A DNA stretch of 5,000 nt from Thermoleophilia bacterium (GTDB lineage: Bacteria; Actinomycetota; Thermoleophilia; Gaiellales; Gaiellaceae): the NCBI GenBank assembly GCA_029858755.1, contig JAOUEK010000191.1, positions 1-5,000 of the forward strand. The letters run 5' to 3'. The first letter of the stretch is position 1. Every line of letters begins with the position of its first letter. The notes under the pieces are model-generated. The model worked only from the letters and a program-made list of their open reading frames with translations. It had not been told where the DNA came from and searched no databases. Below, piece after piece: positions 1 through 5,000 of this stretch. A program made the translations under genes and the position numbers.

Positions 1-631
1 TGGCGAGCGGCGAGAACGGTTCGGCGACGGGGCGGATGTCGCCCATCTCGAGCCGGGAGAGCTGCACGATCTCGTCCACCATCGACCGCAGCTCCCGCGC
101 CGACCCCAGCAGGGACTGCAGCACCTCGTCATCGGTCGTGTCCTGATCGGCGAGCAGCTCGGCCAGACCGAGGATGGCGTGCAGCGGCGTGCGGATGTCG
201 TTGCTGAGCACCGCAGCGAAGGTCGCGCGCTCGTCGGCGATCTCCCGCAGGCGCTCGGCTGCCTCAACGCGGTCGCTCACGTCTTCGATCACGCCGAGCA
301 GGTAGCGCGGCTGATCGTCGTCATCCCGCAGGACCCGGGCCCGCAGGCGTCCCCAGAAGACGCTGCCGTCGGCGCGGACGTAGCGCTTGTCGACGGCTTC
401 GACGTCGCTGGTCCCCGCCACGAGCGACCGGAGGTACCGGCGGGTGCGGACTCGATCGTCGGGATGCGTGAGCTGGAGCACGTCGAGGGAGGCGGCATCG
501 GCCGGGTCGTAGCCGAAGAGATCCCAGTAGGCGCGGTTGCCGGCGAGCTGGCGCCCACCGGGGTCGATGATCGAATAGGCGATCGGCGCCTCGTCGAACA
601 GTGGGGAGAGGGGGAGTTGGGGGGGCGTCAC
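1..631 (-). CDS. PAS-domain histidine kinase-like protein, H-box His replaced by Asn (C-terminus beyond window)
   Basis: The reading frame starts at a GTG (631-629) and stays open to the window edge, giving the first 210 residues. Residues 11-118 form a PAS/PAC domain: LFDEAPIAYSIID at the start, then HPDDR (56-60), ADGSVFWGRLRARVLRD (87-103) and YLLGVIEDVSDR (110-121). A short helix (122-137) leads into a HisKA-like dimerisation domain (about 138-200) with the motif SNDIRTPLHAILG followed by helix 2, ending LSRLEMGDI. No membrane segment is visible, so it is probably cytosolic. In this family the H-box reads SHE(L/I)RTPL and its His is autophosphorylated; here residue 144 is Asn (codon AAC at 202-200). 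Any ATP-binding domain lies outside the window. The GTG overlaps the TGA of the flippase by four bases (GTGA), and a GAGG sits 8 bases upstream (643-640), so the start is well supported. The family call is firm; catalytic competence is doubtful. Confidence 0.88.
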   Translation of the reverse strand, partial: MTPPQLPLSPLFDEAPIAYSIIDPGGRQLAGNRAYWDLFGYDPADAASLDVLQLTHPDDRVRTRRYLRSLVAGTSDVEAVDKRYVRADGSVFWGRLRARVLRDDDDQPRYLLGVIEDVSDRVEAAERLREIADERATFAAVLSNDIRTPLHAILGLAELLADQDTTDDEVLQSLLGSARELRSMVDEIVQLSRLEMGDIRPVAEPFSPLA

Positions 632-1926
632 GGGACAGGCCTCGGTTCTGCAATCGGCAGCCGTGCACCGATCTTGACGTCGAGCGCCGGCAATGCACGG
701 ACGGTCACCACCACGACGAGGAGCACGGCCATCACGGCCACCTGGATCTCGACGAGTTGGCGGGGACCGTCCGACCACATCGAGAGCACGGCGGTCTGGA
801 CGAGGCCGCCCGCCAAGACCAGCGCGGGGGTGAGGCGTCGCCCGCGCGCCATGTCGATGGTCGCGACCGTGTTGACGACAGCGTAGATGGCCGTCGCGAG
901 CGCATAGGTGGCGAACAGGTCGGAGACCGGGCGGTACTCGCCGCCGAACGCCAGCGGGACGACCGTCTCGGCGGAGAGGTGGATGACGCCGACGAGCGTC
1001 GCGGAGATTGCGCCGACGGTCACCACCGCCCAGCGCATCGTCTGCGACGACGCGCCCGATTCGCGCACCGACAGCGGGAACGCCGCGTTCACGACGGCCC
1101 AGGACAGGAAGAACACGGCGCGGCCCATCAGCGCGACGGCGGCATAGCGGCCGGCGACGTCGGGCTCGAACGCACGCTTGGCGATGATCACGTCGACGTT
1201 GTTCACGATGATCTGACCGGTGAGCAGGATCGCCGTGGATCGTGTCAGCAGCCGGGCGTCGGCGATGCGATCGGCCAGATCCGCAGATGTGGACGGCGCT
1301 TCGGGCGACCAGGGGCGGACCACGAGCCAGGACGCCACGAACGAGGCCGTCAGCGCGAGGGTGGCCCCGTCGACGCCGAGGCCGGCCGAGACCAGGACGA
1401 TGCCGCCGATGAATCGGACGACGGCCTCGGCCACGAAGCTGCATGCGAGTCGGGTGAAGCACAGACCGCCCTGGAGGACGCCTCTGTCGACCGACTGTGC
1501 GAGGTGGACGGGTAGGCCCACGGCAAGGAGTACGAACGGGAGGGCCGAGTCGGTGCGGAACCGATCCGACAGCACCGGGGCGAGCGCCGTCACGGCCACG
1601 GCGGCAGCTATGCCGGCGATCCAGGCCCTGCTTAGGAGCCAGCGCCTGACGCCTGCGACGACATCGGTCGCGTGCCGCTCGTCGTCGTGGTCGGCGAGAG
1701 CGGTGCTCACCATGTGGGCGCTGACGAGTTGCAGGGCCACGGCCACGGCGGTCAGACCGAGCAGCAAGGTGACGATCAGGGTGGCGTCCCCGAACGCGCC
1801 GGGCGGGAGACGCCGGGCGAGGAAGAGGTTCAGCGCGTAGTTGGCGCCGCTCGCGAAGAGCATCGCGAGCGACAGCAGGCCTGCGGCGCCGACGAATCCC
1901 GGGGCGTCGGCCTTCACGGCGGTCAT
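628..1926 (-). CDS. Wzx/MATE-like polysaccharide flippase (lipid-linked glycan exporter)
   Basis: A 432-residue, strongly hydrophobic protein with about twelve likely membrane helices, at roughly 12-35, 48-70, 103-120, 128-146, 165-184, 186-203, 231-248, 262-282, 298-318, 335-357, 366-384 and 391-410. The N-terminus (GLLSLAMLFASGANYALNLFLARRL, then PGAFGDATL) resembles the first helix and loop of polysaccharide-biosynthesis flippases, and FGGEYRPVSDLF (327-338) resembles the conserved segment before a late helix pair. Size and helix number fit the family, whose members move undecaprenyl-linked or similar glycans across the cytoplasmic membrane. The ATG at 1926-1924 is chosen because it overlaps the stop of the upstream STAS gene as ATGA; the frame is open further upstream to 2277, but that extension is Arg/Pro-rich and antisense-like. 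The substrate cannot be read from the sequence; the GT2/GT-B fusion nearby suggests a surface glycan. A drug/sodium MATE antiporter is less likely. Confidence 0.85.
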   Translation of the reverse strand: MTAVKADAPGFVGAAGLLSLAMLFASGANYALNLFLARRLPPGAFGDATLIVTLLLGLTAVAVALQLVSAHMVSTALADHDDERHATDVVAGVRRWLLSRAWIAGIAAAVAVTALAPVLSDRFRTDSALPFVLLAVGLPVHLAQSVDRGVLQGGLCFTRLACSFVAEAVVRFIGGIVLVSAGLGVDGATLALTASFVASWLVVRPWSPEAPSTSADLADRIADARLLTRSTAILLTGQIIVNNVDVIIAKRAFEPDVAGRYAAVALMGRAVFFLSWAVVNAAFPLSVRESGASSQTMRWAVVTVGAISATLVGVIHLSAETVVPLAFGGEYRPVSDLFATYALATAIYAVVNTVATIDMARGRRLTPALVLAGGLVQTAVLSMWSDGPRQLVEIQVAVMAVLLVVVVTVRALPALDVKIGARLPIAEPRPVP

Positions 1927-2192
1927 GCCCCGCTCTCGACGAGCCCGATGTGGTGCAGGGTGCGAGCGGCCGCCTCGGCCGTCGGCGGGATCACCCGGAG
2001 GGTGCCCGCGGCGCGGCGGGCACGGCGCTGACCGCGGATGAGGGCGTTGGCCGCTGCGGCATGGAGCGTCACGACGCGGCTGAGGTCCACTTCGACCTGG
2101 GGCCGGGCGACGTCGGTCTCTCGCTCGAGACGCGCACGTAGGCTGAGCGCGGTGGCGGGATCGACATTGCCGCTCAGAACGATGCGGGTCAT
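1923..2192 (-). CDS. Small STAS-domain protein 2 (anti-sigma-factor-antagonist-like), phosphosite Asp-Ser replaced by His-Ala
   Basis: An 89-residue protein made of a single STAS-like fold: strand MTRIVLSGNVD, helix ATALSLRARLERE (13-25), strand VEVDLSRVVTL (33-43), helix AAAANALIRGQRRARRAAG (45-63), strand TLRVIPP (64-70) and a final helix ending LHHIGL (79-84). In SpoIIAA-type antagonists the strand-helix junction reads D-S-S-G and the Ser is phosphorylated by an anti-sigma kinase; here it reads H44-A45-A46-A47, so neither Asp nor Ser is present. The start ATG (2192-2190) overlaps the TGA of STAS protein 1 as ATGA; an in-frame ATG four codons earlier (2204) is the alternative. The stop overlaps the flippase start in the same way, so translation of all three is probably coupled. 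Divergence makes the family call less certain than for its neighbour. The partner is unknown. Confidence 0.72.
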   Translation of the reverse strand: MTRIVLSGNVDPATALSLRARLERETDVARPQVEVDLSRVVTLHAAAANALIRGQRRARRAAGTLRVIPPTAEAAARTLHHIGLVESGA

Positions 2193-2542
2193 CGCCGGCA
2201 CCATCTGTCGGCGGGGTCGACGTCGAGGTCGAACAGGGCCAGGCTGCCGGTGAGCTCGAGGGTGACCAGCGCGGCAATGCTGAGGGGACCGAGACGCAGT
2301 CTCCCGTTCCGCTCGGCGCAGCGCAGGCTGGCGTCGAGCAGCGACTGGATGGCGGCCTCGTCCATGAAGCGGACGGTGCTGCAGTCGACGATGACGCTGG
2401 CGCCTTGGGCGGCGTCGGCGATGGCCTCGGTCACGCGGTGGGTCTCGTGGGTGTCGAATCGTGCGGGCAGCACGATGACGAGCGGGGCGTCGACGACAGG
2501 GGTGGGGGCGGTCGTGATGACGGCACCGGTCTGTGTTTGCAT
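2189..2542 (-). CDS. STAS-domain protein 1 (anti-sigma-factor-antagonist-like), Glu at the phospho-Ser position
   Basis: A 117-residue protein with a short variable N-terminus (1-18) and one STAS domain: LVIVLPARFD (21-30), helix ETHRVTEAIADAAQG (33-47), ASVIVDCSTVRFMDEAAIQSLL (48-69), helix to RNG (78-80), strand RLRLGPLS, then ALVTLELTGSLALFDLD (91-107), which matches the usual LELTGL..LF..ending. The family is typified by SpoIIAA/RsbV, small cytosolic proteins that bind anti-sigma factors or other partners and are switched by phosphorylation of the Ser after the conserved Asp. Here the Asp is kept (D61) but the next residue is Glu62, a potential phosphomimic. The ATG at 2542-2540 has a strong Shine-Dalgarno five bases upstream and is the first gene of a four-gene overlapping operon. 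The STAS fold is confident; the binding partner is unknown. Confidence 0.85.
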   Translation of the reverse strand: MQTQTGAVITTAPTPVVDAPLVIVLPARFDTHETHRVTEAIADAAQGASVIVDCSTVRFMDEAAIQSLLDASLRCAERNGRLRLGPLSIAALVTLELTGSLALFDLDVDPADRWCRR

Positions 2543-2547
2543 GGTGA

Positions 2548-2553
2548 CCTCCT
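2548..2553 (-). promoter_or_regulatory. Strong ribosome binding site for STAS protein 1
   Basis: The minus strand reads AGGAGG (2553-2548) five bases before the ATG at 2542, a near-perfect anti-16S match. It fixes the start of STAS protein 1 and contrasts with the downstream genes, which rely on stop/start overlaps. The leader just before it (2567-2554) contains a short tandem CCAA repeat. Confidence 0.85.
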
Positions 2554-2574
2554 GGTTGGTTGGTGTCGATCGTC

Positions 2575-2631
2575 ATCATGCGAAGCGGGTCTCAAGACGC
2601 TCCGTGCGACGCCTCAAGATCGGCTCAAGGC
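2575..2631 (-). promoter_or_regulatory. Putative promoter/operator of the STAS-flippase-PAS operon: three CTTGA boxes plus -10
   Basis: Read on the minus strand, CTTGAG occurs three times, at 2629-2624, 2618-2613 and 2596-2591. The offsets are 0, 11 and 33, so all boxes lie on the same helix face. Eleven bases after the CTTGA of the last box is CATGAT (2580-2575), a 4/6 match to the -10 consensus, which would start transcription near 2568 and give a leader of about 25 bases with the strong ribosome binding site. No -35 hexamer lies at normal spacing, which suggests activator dependence. Direct repeats with an 11-base period are typical of OmpR/PhoB-type response regulators, but I do not recognise CTTGA as a known box. 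The same layout precedes the glycosyltransferase at 4724-4780. The repeats are seen; function is inferred. Confidence 0.5.
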
Positions 2632-2667
2632 TCGGCTGGGTGTTGCGGCGGGCATGGGCGGCGAACG

Positions 2668-2705
2668 CGATCGTGCCCACCGGACTCGTCCGGTGGGCAC
2701 GATCG
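2668..2705 (-). terminator. Perfect 17-bp inverted repeat, probable terminator of the glycosyltransferase transcript
   Basis: Bases 2668-2684 (CGATCGTGCCCACCGGA) are exactly complementary to 2689-2705, with a four-base loop CTCG. The hairpin begins 22 bases past the glycosyltransferase stop and lies before the next operon's promoter, the expected place for a terminator of leftward transcription. No T-tract follows on the minus strand, which is common for actinobacterial hairpins. It could alternatively be a protein-binding palindrome, since it lies only about 37 bp upstream of the first CTTGA box. Confidence 0.7.
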
Positions 2706-2727
2706 GGGGCAGATCACGGCCAGGGGC

Positions 2728-4716
2728 TCAGGCGGCGATCAGCGCCTCCAGGTGGCCGAGATGCCAGTCGGCGACGTCGTCGAGGGGCAGGCTGAGCGCA
2801 GCCGCGTGGTTGACGCGTCCCATGCGCCTGCATTCCTCGGGGTCGTCGAGGAGCGCGGTGACGGCGACGGCGAGGCCGTCGACGTCGCCCGGTTCGAAGC
2901 ATGCGGCTTCGAAGCCCTCCTCTGCGAGCAGATCGACGAAGTCGCCGATGCGTGGGGCGACGACGGCCCGGGCGTGGGCCCCCGCCTGGTGCAGCGGACC
3001 GCTGCTCCCGGTCGTGGCGGTGTAGGGGAACACGACAACCGTCGCGTACTCGAACAACGCCGGGACGTCGTCCTCGGCCACGTACCCGGTGAAGCGGAGC
3101 CCGTCGAGATCCGCGTTGGCTGCGGCGACCCCGGCGAGGTAGCCCGGCGCGTTGGGGCTGTCGGTCCCGGCGATGACGAGCTCGACGTCGTCGAAGCGGC
3201 CCGGTTGCGACCGGACGGTCCGGTACGCTGCGATGAGGTCGTCGACCTTCTTGTAGGTGCCGAACTTGCCGAACGCGAGGATCCGGCGGCGGTCGTCGGC
3301 CGGCCAGGGCCGGTCACAGCGGGGGTCGTCGACGGAGTCCTGCGGGGTGTCGAACGACCCGTGCGGGGTGAGGTACACGTTCTCAGCGCCGTACTGCTCC
3401 CGCAGGATCTCCACGTAAGCGGGCATGGTGGTCACGACCCGATCGGCGCACAGCACGATGCGGGTGAGGATCCGGCCGATACGCGCGACCACCCGGTCGT
3501 GCAGGCGACCCCGGCTGAACCCCGCCGCCTCGAGATCGACCGTCTCGATGATGTTGTGGAGCAGCACCAGGGTGGGGACGCCGACGAGGCGCAGCAGAGC
3601 CGGGGTGCACAGTCCGAGCGCTGCCGGGATCTTGCGGCCGCCGAAGCTCGTGAAGTGGAGGTTGAAGACGACGGCGTCGGGCCGGTGCCGTCGCACGGCT
3701 GCGAGCAGCCGCAACGGTGTCGTCGGCGAGTCGAAGGTCCAGCTCGGCACCACCTGCGTGCGGCCGGCTCCCGACGGCACGTCGGCACTGTCCTCGGCGA
3801 GCACGATCAGCTCGGACACCTCGGCCTTCGTGGAGAGCCGCTCCACGAGATGGTGCCCGTACTCGGTCAGCGTCACCGTCGACGGCGGGAGGGCGGTGAC
3901 GACCGCGAGGCGCAGCCCCGGCTCCGCCGTCACCGCGGTAGCGCCGGTACCGGGAGACCCGAGCCGTCCGGTGAGGGCGCGCACCCGCACCAGGAGCAGA
4001 TCGCGGACGAACGCGACCGACGTGCGCAGGGGATCGACCGAGGAGCCGGGCGCGTCGACCCAGTGGACCGGCACCTCGATGACGCGGAGGCCGAACCGGT
4101 GCGCGAGGAACAGGATCTCGGCGTCAAAGGAGAACCCGTCGGTGCGCTGCGCGGCGAACAGCGTCCGGGCGGCCTCTCTGGTGAACAGCTTGAAGCCGCA
4201 CTGGCTGTCGGCGATGTCGATGCCCATGAGGGTCCGCACGACCTGCCGCGACACCCCGCTGAGCAGGCGCCGGAGGGGCGACTTGCGGGCCTCCGACGCG
4301 CCGGGTGCGCCGCGCGAACCGATGGCGACGCCGGCACCGGACGCCACGGCGTCGATCAGCTTCGCCAGCTCTTCGATCGGGGCGGACAGGTCGGCGTCGG
4401 TGAACAGGACGAGGCGGCCGGTCGCGGCCCGGACGCCGGCCCGCACGGCCGCACCCTTGCCTCGGTTGACCCTGGATTCGACGACCCTGAGATTGCGCAA
4501 TCCCAACGACCGGACGAGGTCGGGCGTGCCGTCGGTCGAGCCGTCGTCGCTGATGATGATCTCGAAGTCGAGGCCCGATGTCGCGAGGTGGGCCGCGACG
4601 GCGGCGATCGTCGGGACGATTCTGCGGGCCTCGTCGTGGGCCGGGATGATGACTGAGAGGGCGGGGTCGAGCGATGCTGCCCCGTCTCGCCAGTGGCGGT
4701 AGTCGTCGTAGCTCAT
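2728..4716 (-). CDS. Bifunctional glycosyltransferase: N-terminal GT2 (ALG5/DPM1-like) fused to C-terminal GT-B (GT4-like)
   Basis: A 662-residue soluble protein with two glycosyltransferase domains. Residues 18-248 are a GT2/GT-A domain: LSVIIPAHDEA (20-30), SDDGSTDGT (56-64), NRGKGAAVRAG (84-94), metal-binding DAD in FTDADLSAP (D107, D109), GSRG (133-136), DSQCGFKLFTREA (170-182) and DGFSFDAEILFLA (193-205). This pattern matches dolichyl/polyprenyl-phosphate glucosyl- or mannosyltransferases, which load a sugar from a nucleotide donor onto a lipid phosphate. A Gly/Thr/Ala-rich linker (250-267) joins a GT-B domain (268-645): first Rossmann half LRLAVVTALPP, LLHNIIETVD (385-394), LTPHGSFD; second half ILAFGKFGTYKKVDDLI (479-495), VELVIAGTD (511-519), VFPYTATTGSSGPLHQAG (562-579). 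The usual GT4 E-x7-E motif is not evident. No membrane segment is seen. There is no Shine-Dalgarno; a TACGGT seven bases before the ATG suggests a leaderless mRNA. The substrate is unknown. Confidence 0.92.
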   Translation of the reverse strand: MSYDDYRHWRDGAASLDPALSVIIPAHDEARRIVPTIAAVAAHLATSGLDFEIIISDDGSTDGTPDLVRSLGLRNLRVVESRVNRGKGAAVRAGVRAATGRLVLFTDADLSAPIEELAKLIDAVASGAGVAIGSRGAPGASEARKSPLRRLLSGVSRQVVRTLMGIDIADSQCGFKLFTREAARTLFAAQRTDGFSFDAEILFLAHRFGLRVIEVPVHWVDAPGSSVDPLRTSVAFVRDLLLVRVRALTGRLGSPGTGATAVTAEPGLRLAVVTALPPSTVTLTEYGHHLVERLSTKAEVSELIVLAEDSADVPSGAGRTQVVPSWTFDSPTTPLRLLAAVRRHRPDAVVFNLHFTSFGGRKIPAALGLCTPALLRLVGVPTLVLLHNIIETVDLEAAGFSRGRLHDRVVARIGRILTRIVLCADRVVTTMPAYVEILREQYGAENVYLTPHGSFDTPQDSVDDPRCDRPWPADDRRRILAFGKFGTYKKVDDLIAAYRTVRSQPGRFDDVELVIAGTDSPNAPGYLAGVAAANADLDGLRFTGYVAEDDVPALFEYATVVVFPYTATTGSSGPLHQAGAHARAVVAPRIGDFVDLLAEEGFEAACFEPGDVDGLAVAVTALLDDPEECRRMGRVNHAAALSLPLDDVADWHLGHLEALIAA

Positions 4717-4723
4717 AGAGGTG

Positions 4724-4780
4724 ACCGTAGAGAGCCCGGATCAAGGCGTTGCGCAGCGTGGATCAGCGTTCGATCAAGGT
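4724..4780 (-). promoter_or_regulatory. Putative promoter of the glycosyltransferase: CTTGA boxes plus leaderless-type -10
   Basis: On the minus strand CTTGA occurs at 4778-4774 and 4745-4741, with a degenerate copy (GCTGA) at 4767-4763. Offsets are 0, 11 and 33, identical to the block at 2575-2631. Eleven bases after the last box is TACGGT (4729-4724), fitting the actinobacterial TANNNT -10, and seven bases further is the ATG at 4716, the spacing expected when transcription starts at the first base of the start codon. No Shine-Dalgarno is present, which supports a leaderless transcript. The two upstream boxes lie inside the last codons of the upstream gene, so part of the match could be coding sequence by chance. 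Confidence 0.5.
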
Positions 4781-5000
4781 TCGGGTCCGCTCGATCTGCA
4801 GGATCCGCCAGTTCCCGTCGGCGAGGACGAGGACGGCGTCGAACGAGTCCGTGGAGCGGAGCGTCCCACCGGGGATCGGGTGCTCGATGCGGGTCTGCGA
4901 GCTCAGTGCGACGATCTGGCCGTCCTCGCTGTAGAAGTGGACCGTGAGCCGGTGGTCGTGCGCGACCGGGCCGGCCGTCGCTCCCCTCGTCGCGAGCTGT
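4763..5000 (-). CDS. C-terminal part of a small protein, possibly NTF2/SnoaL-like (5' end beyond window)
   Basis: The frame enters from the right edge (first whole codon at 4999) and gives 78 residues before a TGA at 4765-4763. Alternating strands are visible: HRLTVHFYSEDGQIVALSS, then a turn IEHPIPGGTLRS, then SFDAVLVLADGNWRILQIER near the end. A final strand of the form 'hhVhhh.DG.WrI...' preceded by a curved sheet is characteristic of NTF2/SnoaL-like small proteins, which as a group include isomerases, ligand binders and non-enzymatic domains. It could also be the end of a larger multidomain protein. The stop is 46 bp before the glycosyltransferase ATG, so read-through co-transcription is possible in addition to the internal promoter. 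The coding frame is confident because codon usage and the fold pattern agree; the family is tentative. Confidence 0.65.
   Translation of the reverse strand, partial: QLATRGATAGPVAHDHRLTVHFYSEDGQIVALSSQTRIEHPIPGGTLRSTDSFDAVLVLADGNWRILQIERTRTLIER

Noticed and set aside
601..1515. Plus-strand open frame of 304 codons opposite the flippase
   Set aside because: It is polar, Arg/Asp/Gly/His-rich and without motifs, while the minus strand gives a clean multi-helix membrane protein.
1927..2277. Upstream extension of the flippase frame to a start at 2277
   Set aside because: The extra 117 residues are Arg/Pro/Ser-rich and would overlap both STAS genes; the ATGA junction at 1926 gives a normal flippase N-terminus.
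2193..2579. Upstream extension of the STAS 2 frame to an ATG at 2579
   Set aside because: The extension runs out of frame through STAS 1 and is Arg/His-rich; the ATG at 2192 overlapping the STAS 1 stop gives a complete small STAS domain.
2560..4656. Plus-strand open frame of 698 codons, longer than the real gene opposite it
   Set aside because: Its translation is a low-complexity mix of Arg, Gly, Asp, Glu and Ala with no recognisable domain, and it lies antisense to the glycosyltransferase, whose GT2 and GT-B motifs are unmistakable. Long antisense frames are expected in GC-rich coding DNA.
3425..4702. Plus-strand open frame of 425 codons rich in Arg, Ser, Thr and Pro
   Set aside because: It is a second antisense shadow of the glycosyltransferase, with composition typical of out-of-frame GC-rich DNA.
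4739..4752. CTTGAT upstream of the glycosyltransferase as a sigma-70 -35 element
   Set aside because: It lies only 9-10 bases before the -10 hexamer, far short of the usual 16-18, so I treat it as an activator box instead.
1..5000. Mobile elements, tRNA/rRNA genes, CRISPR arrays, attachment sites
   Set aside because: No transposase or integrase motifs, no cloverleaf or conserved rRNA segments and no regularly spaced long repeats were seen; composition looks uniform along the window.

Overview
The window is GC-rich DNA with strong G/C bias at third codon positions. It has GTG as well as ATG starts, a leaderless-looking gene and tightly overlapping genes, which suggests a high-GC actinobacterium (Actinomycetota). 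I cannot place it more precisely; an acidimicrobial or similar lineage is only a guess. Every gene I can support lies on the minus strand, so the biological order runs from base 5000 down to base 1. The long plus-strand open frames are antisense shadows.

In transcription order the layout is as follows. (1) 5000-4763: C-terminal end of a small protein, perhaps NTF2/SnoaL-like. (2) A 46-bp gap, then 4716-2728: a 662-residue fusion of a GT2 (dolichyl-phosphate-glucosyltransferase-like) domain and a GT-B domain. (3) 2727-2543: an intergenic stretch of 185 bp with a perfect 17-bp inverted repeat (probable terminator), a promoter region and a strong Shine-Dalgarno. (4) 2542-1: four genes joined by three successive 4-base stop/start overlaps: STAS protein 1, STAS protein 2, a Wzx/MATE-like polysaccharide flippase, and a PAS-domain histidine-kinase-like protein that runs off the left edge.

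The content points to synthesis and export of a surface glycan or glycolipid. The fusion enzyme would build glycolipid intermediates, the flippase would translocate a lipid-linked glycan, and the STAS and PAS-kinase proteins would sense and regulate. Three regulatory proteins in the operon lack the residue normally phosphorylated. The kinase H-box has Asn for His. STAS 1 has Glu, and STAS 2 has Ala, where SpoIIAA-type proteins have Ser. The module may therefore signal without phosphotransfer, or may be degenerate.

The other notable signal is in the non-coding DNA. Upstream of both the glycosyltransferase and the STAS operon there is a 57-bp block of the same architecture: CTTGA boxes at offsets 0, 11 and 33, followed 11 bases later by a -10-like hexamer. 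This suggests that one regulator, possibly of the OmpR/PhoB type, controls both transcription units. No RNA gene, mobile element or CRISPR array was seen.
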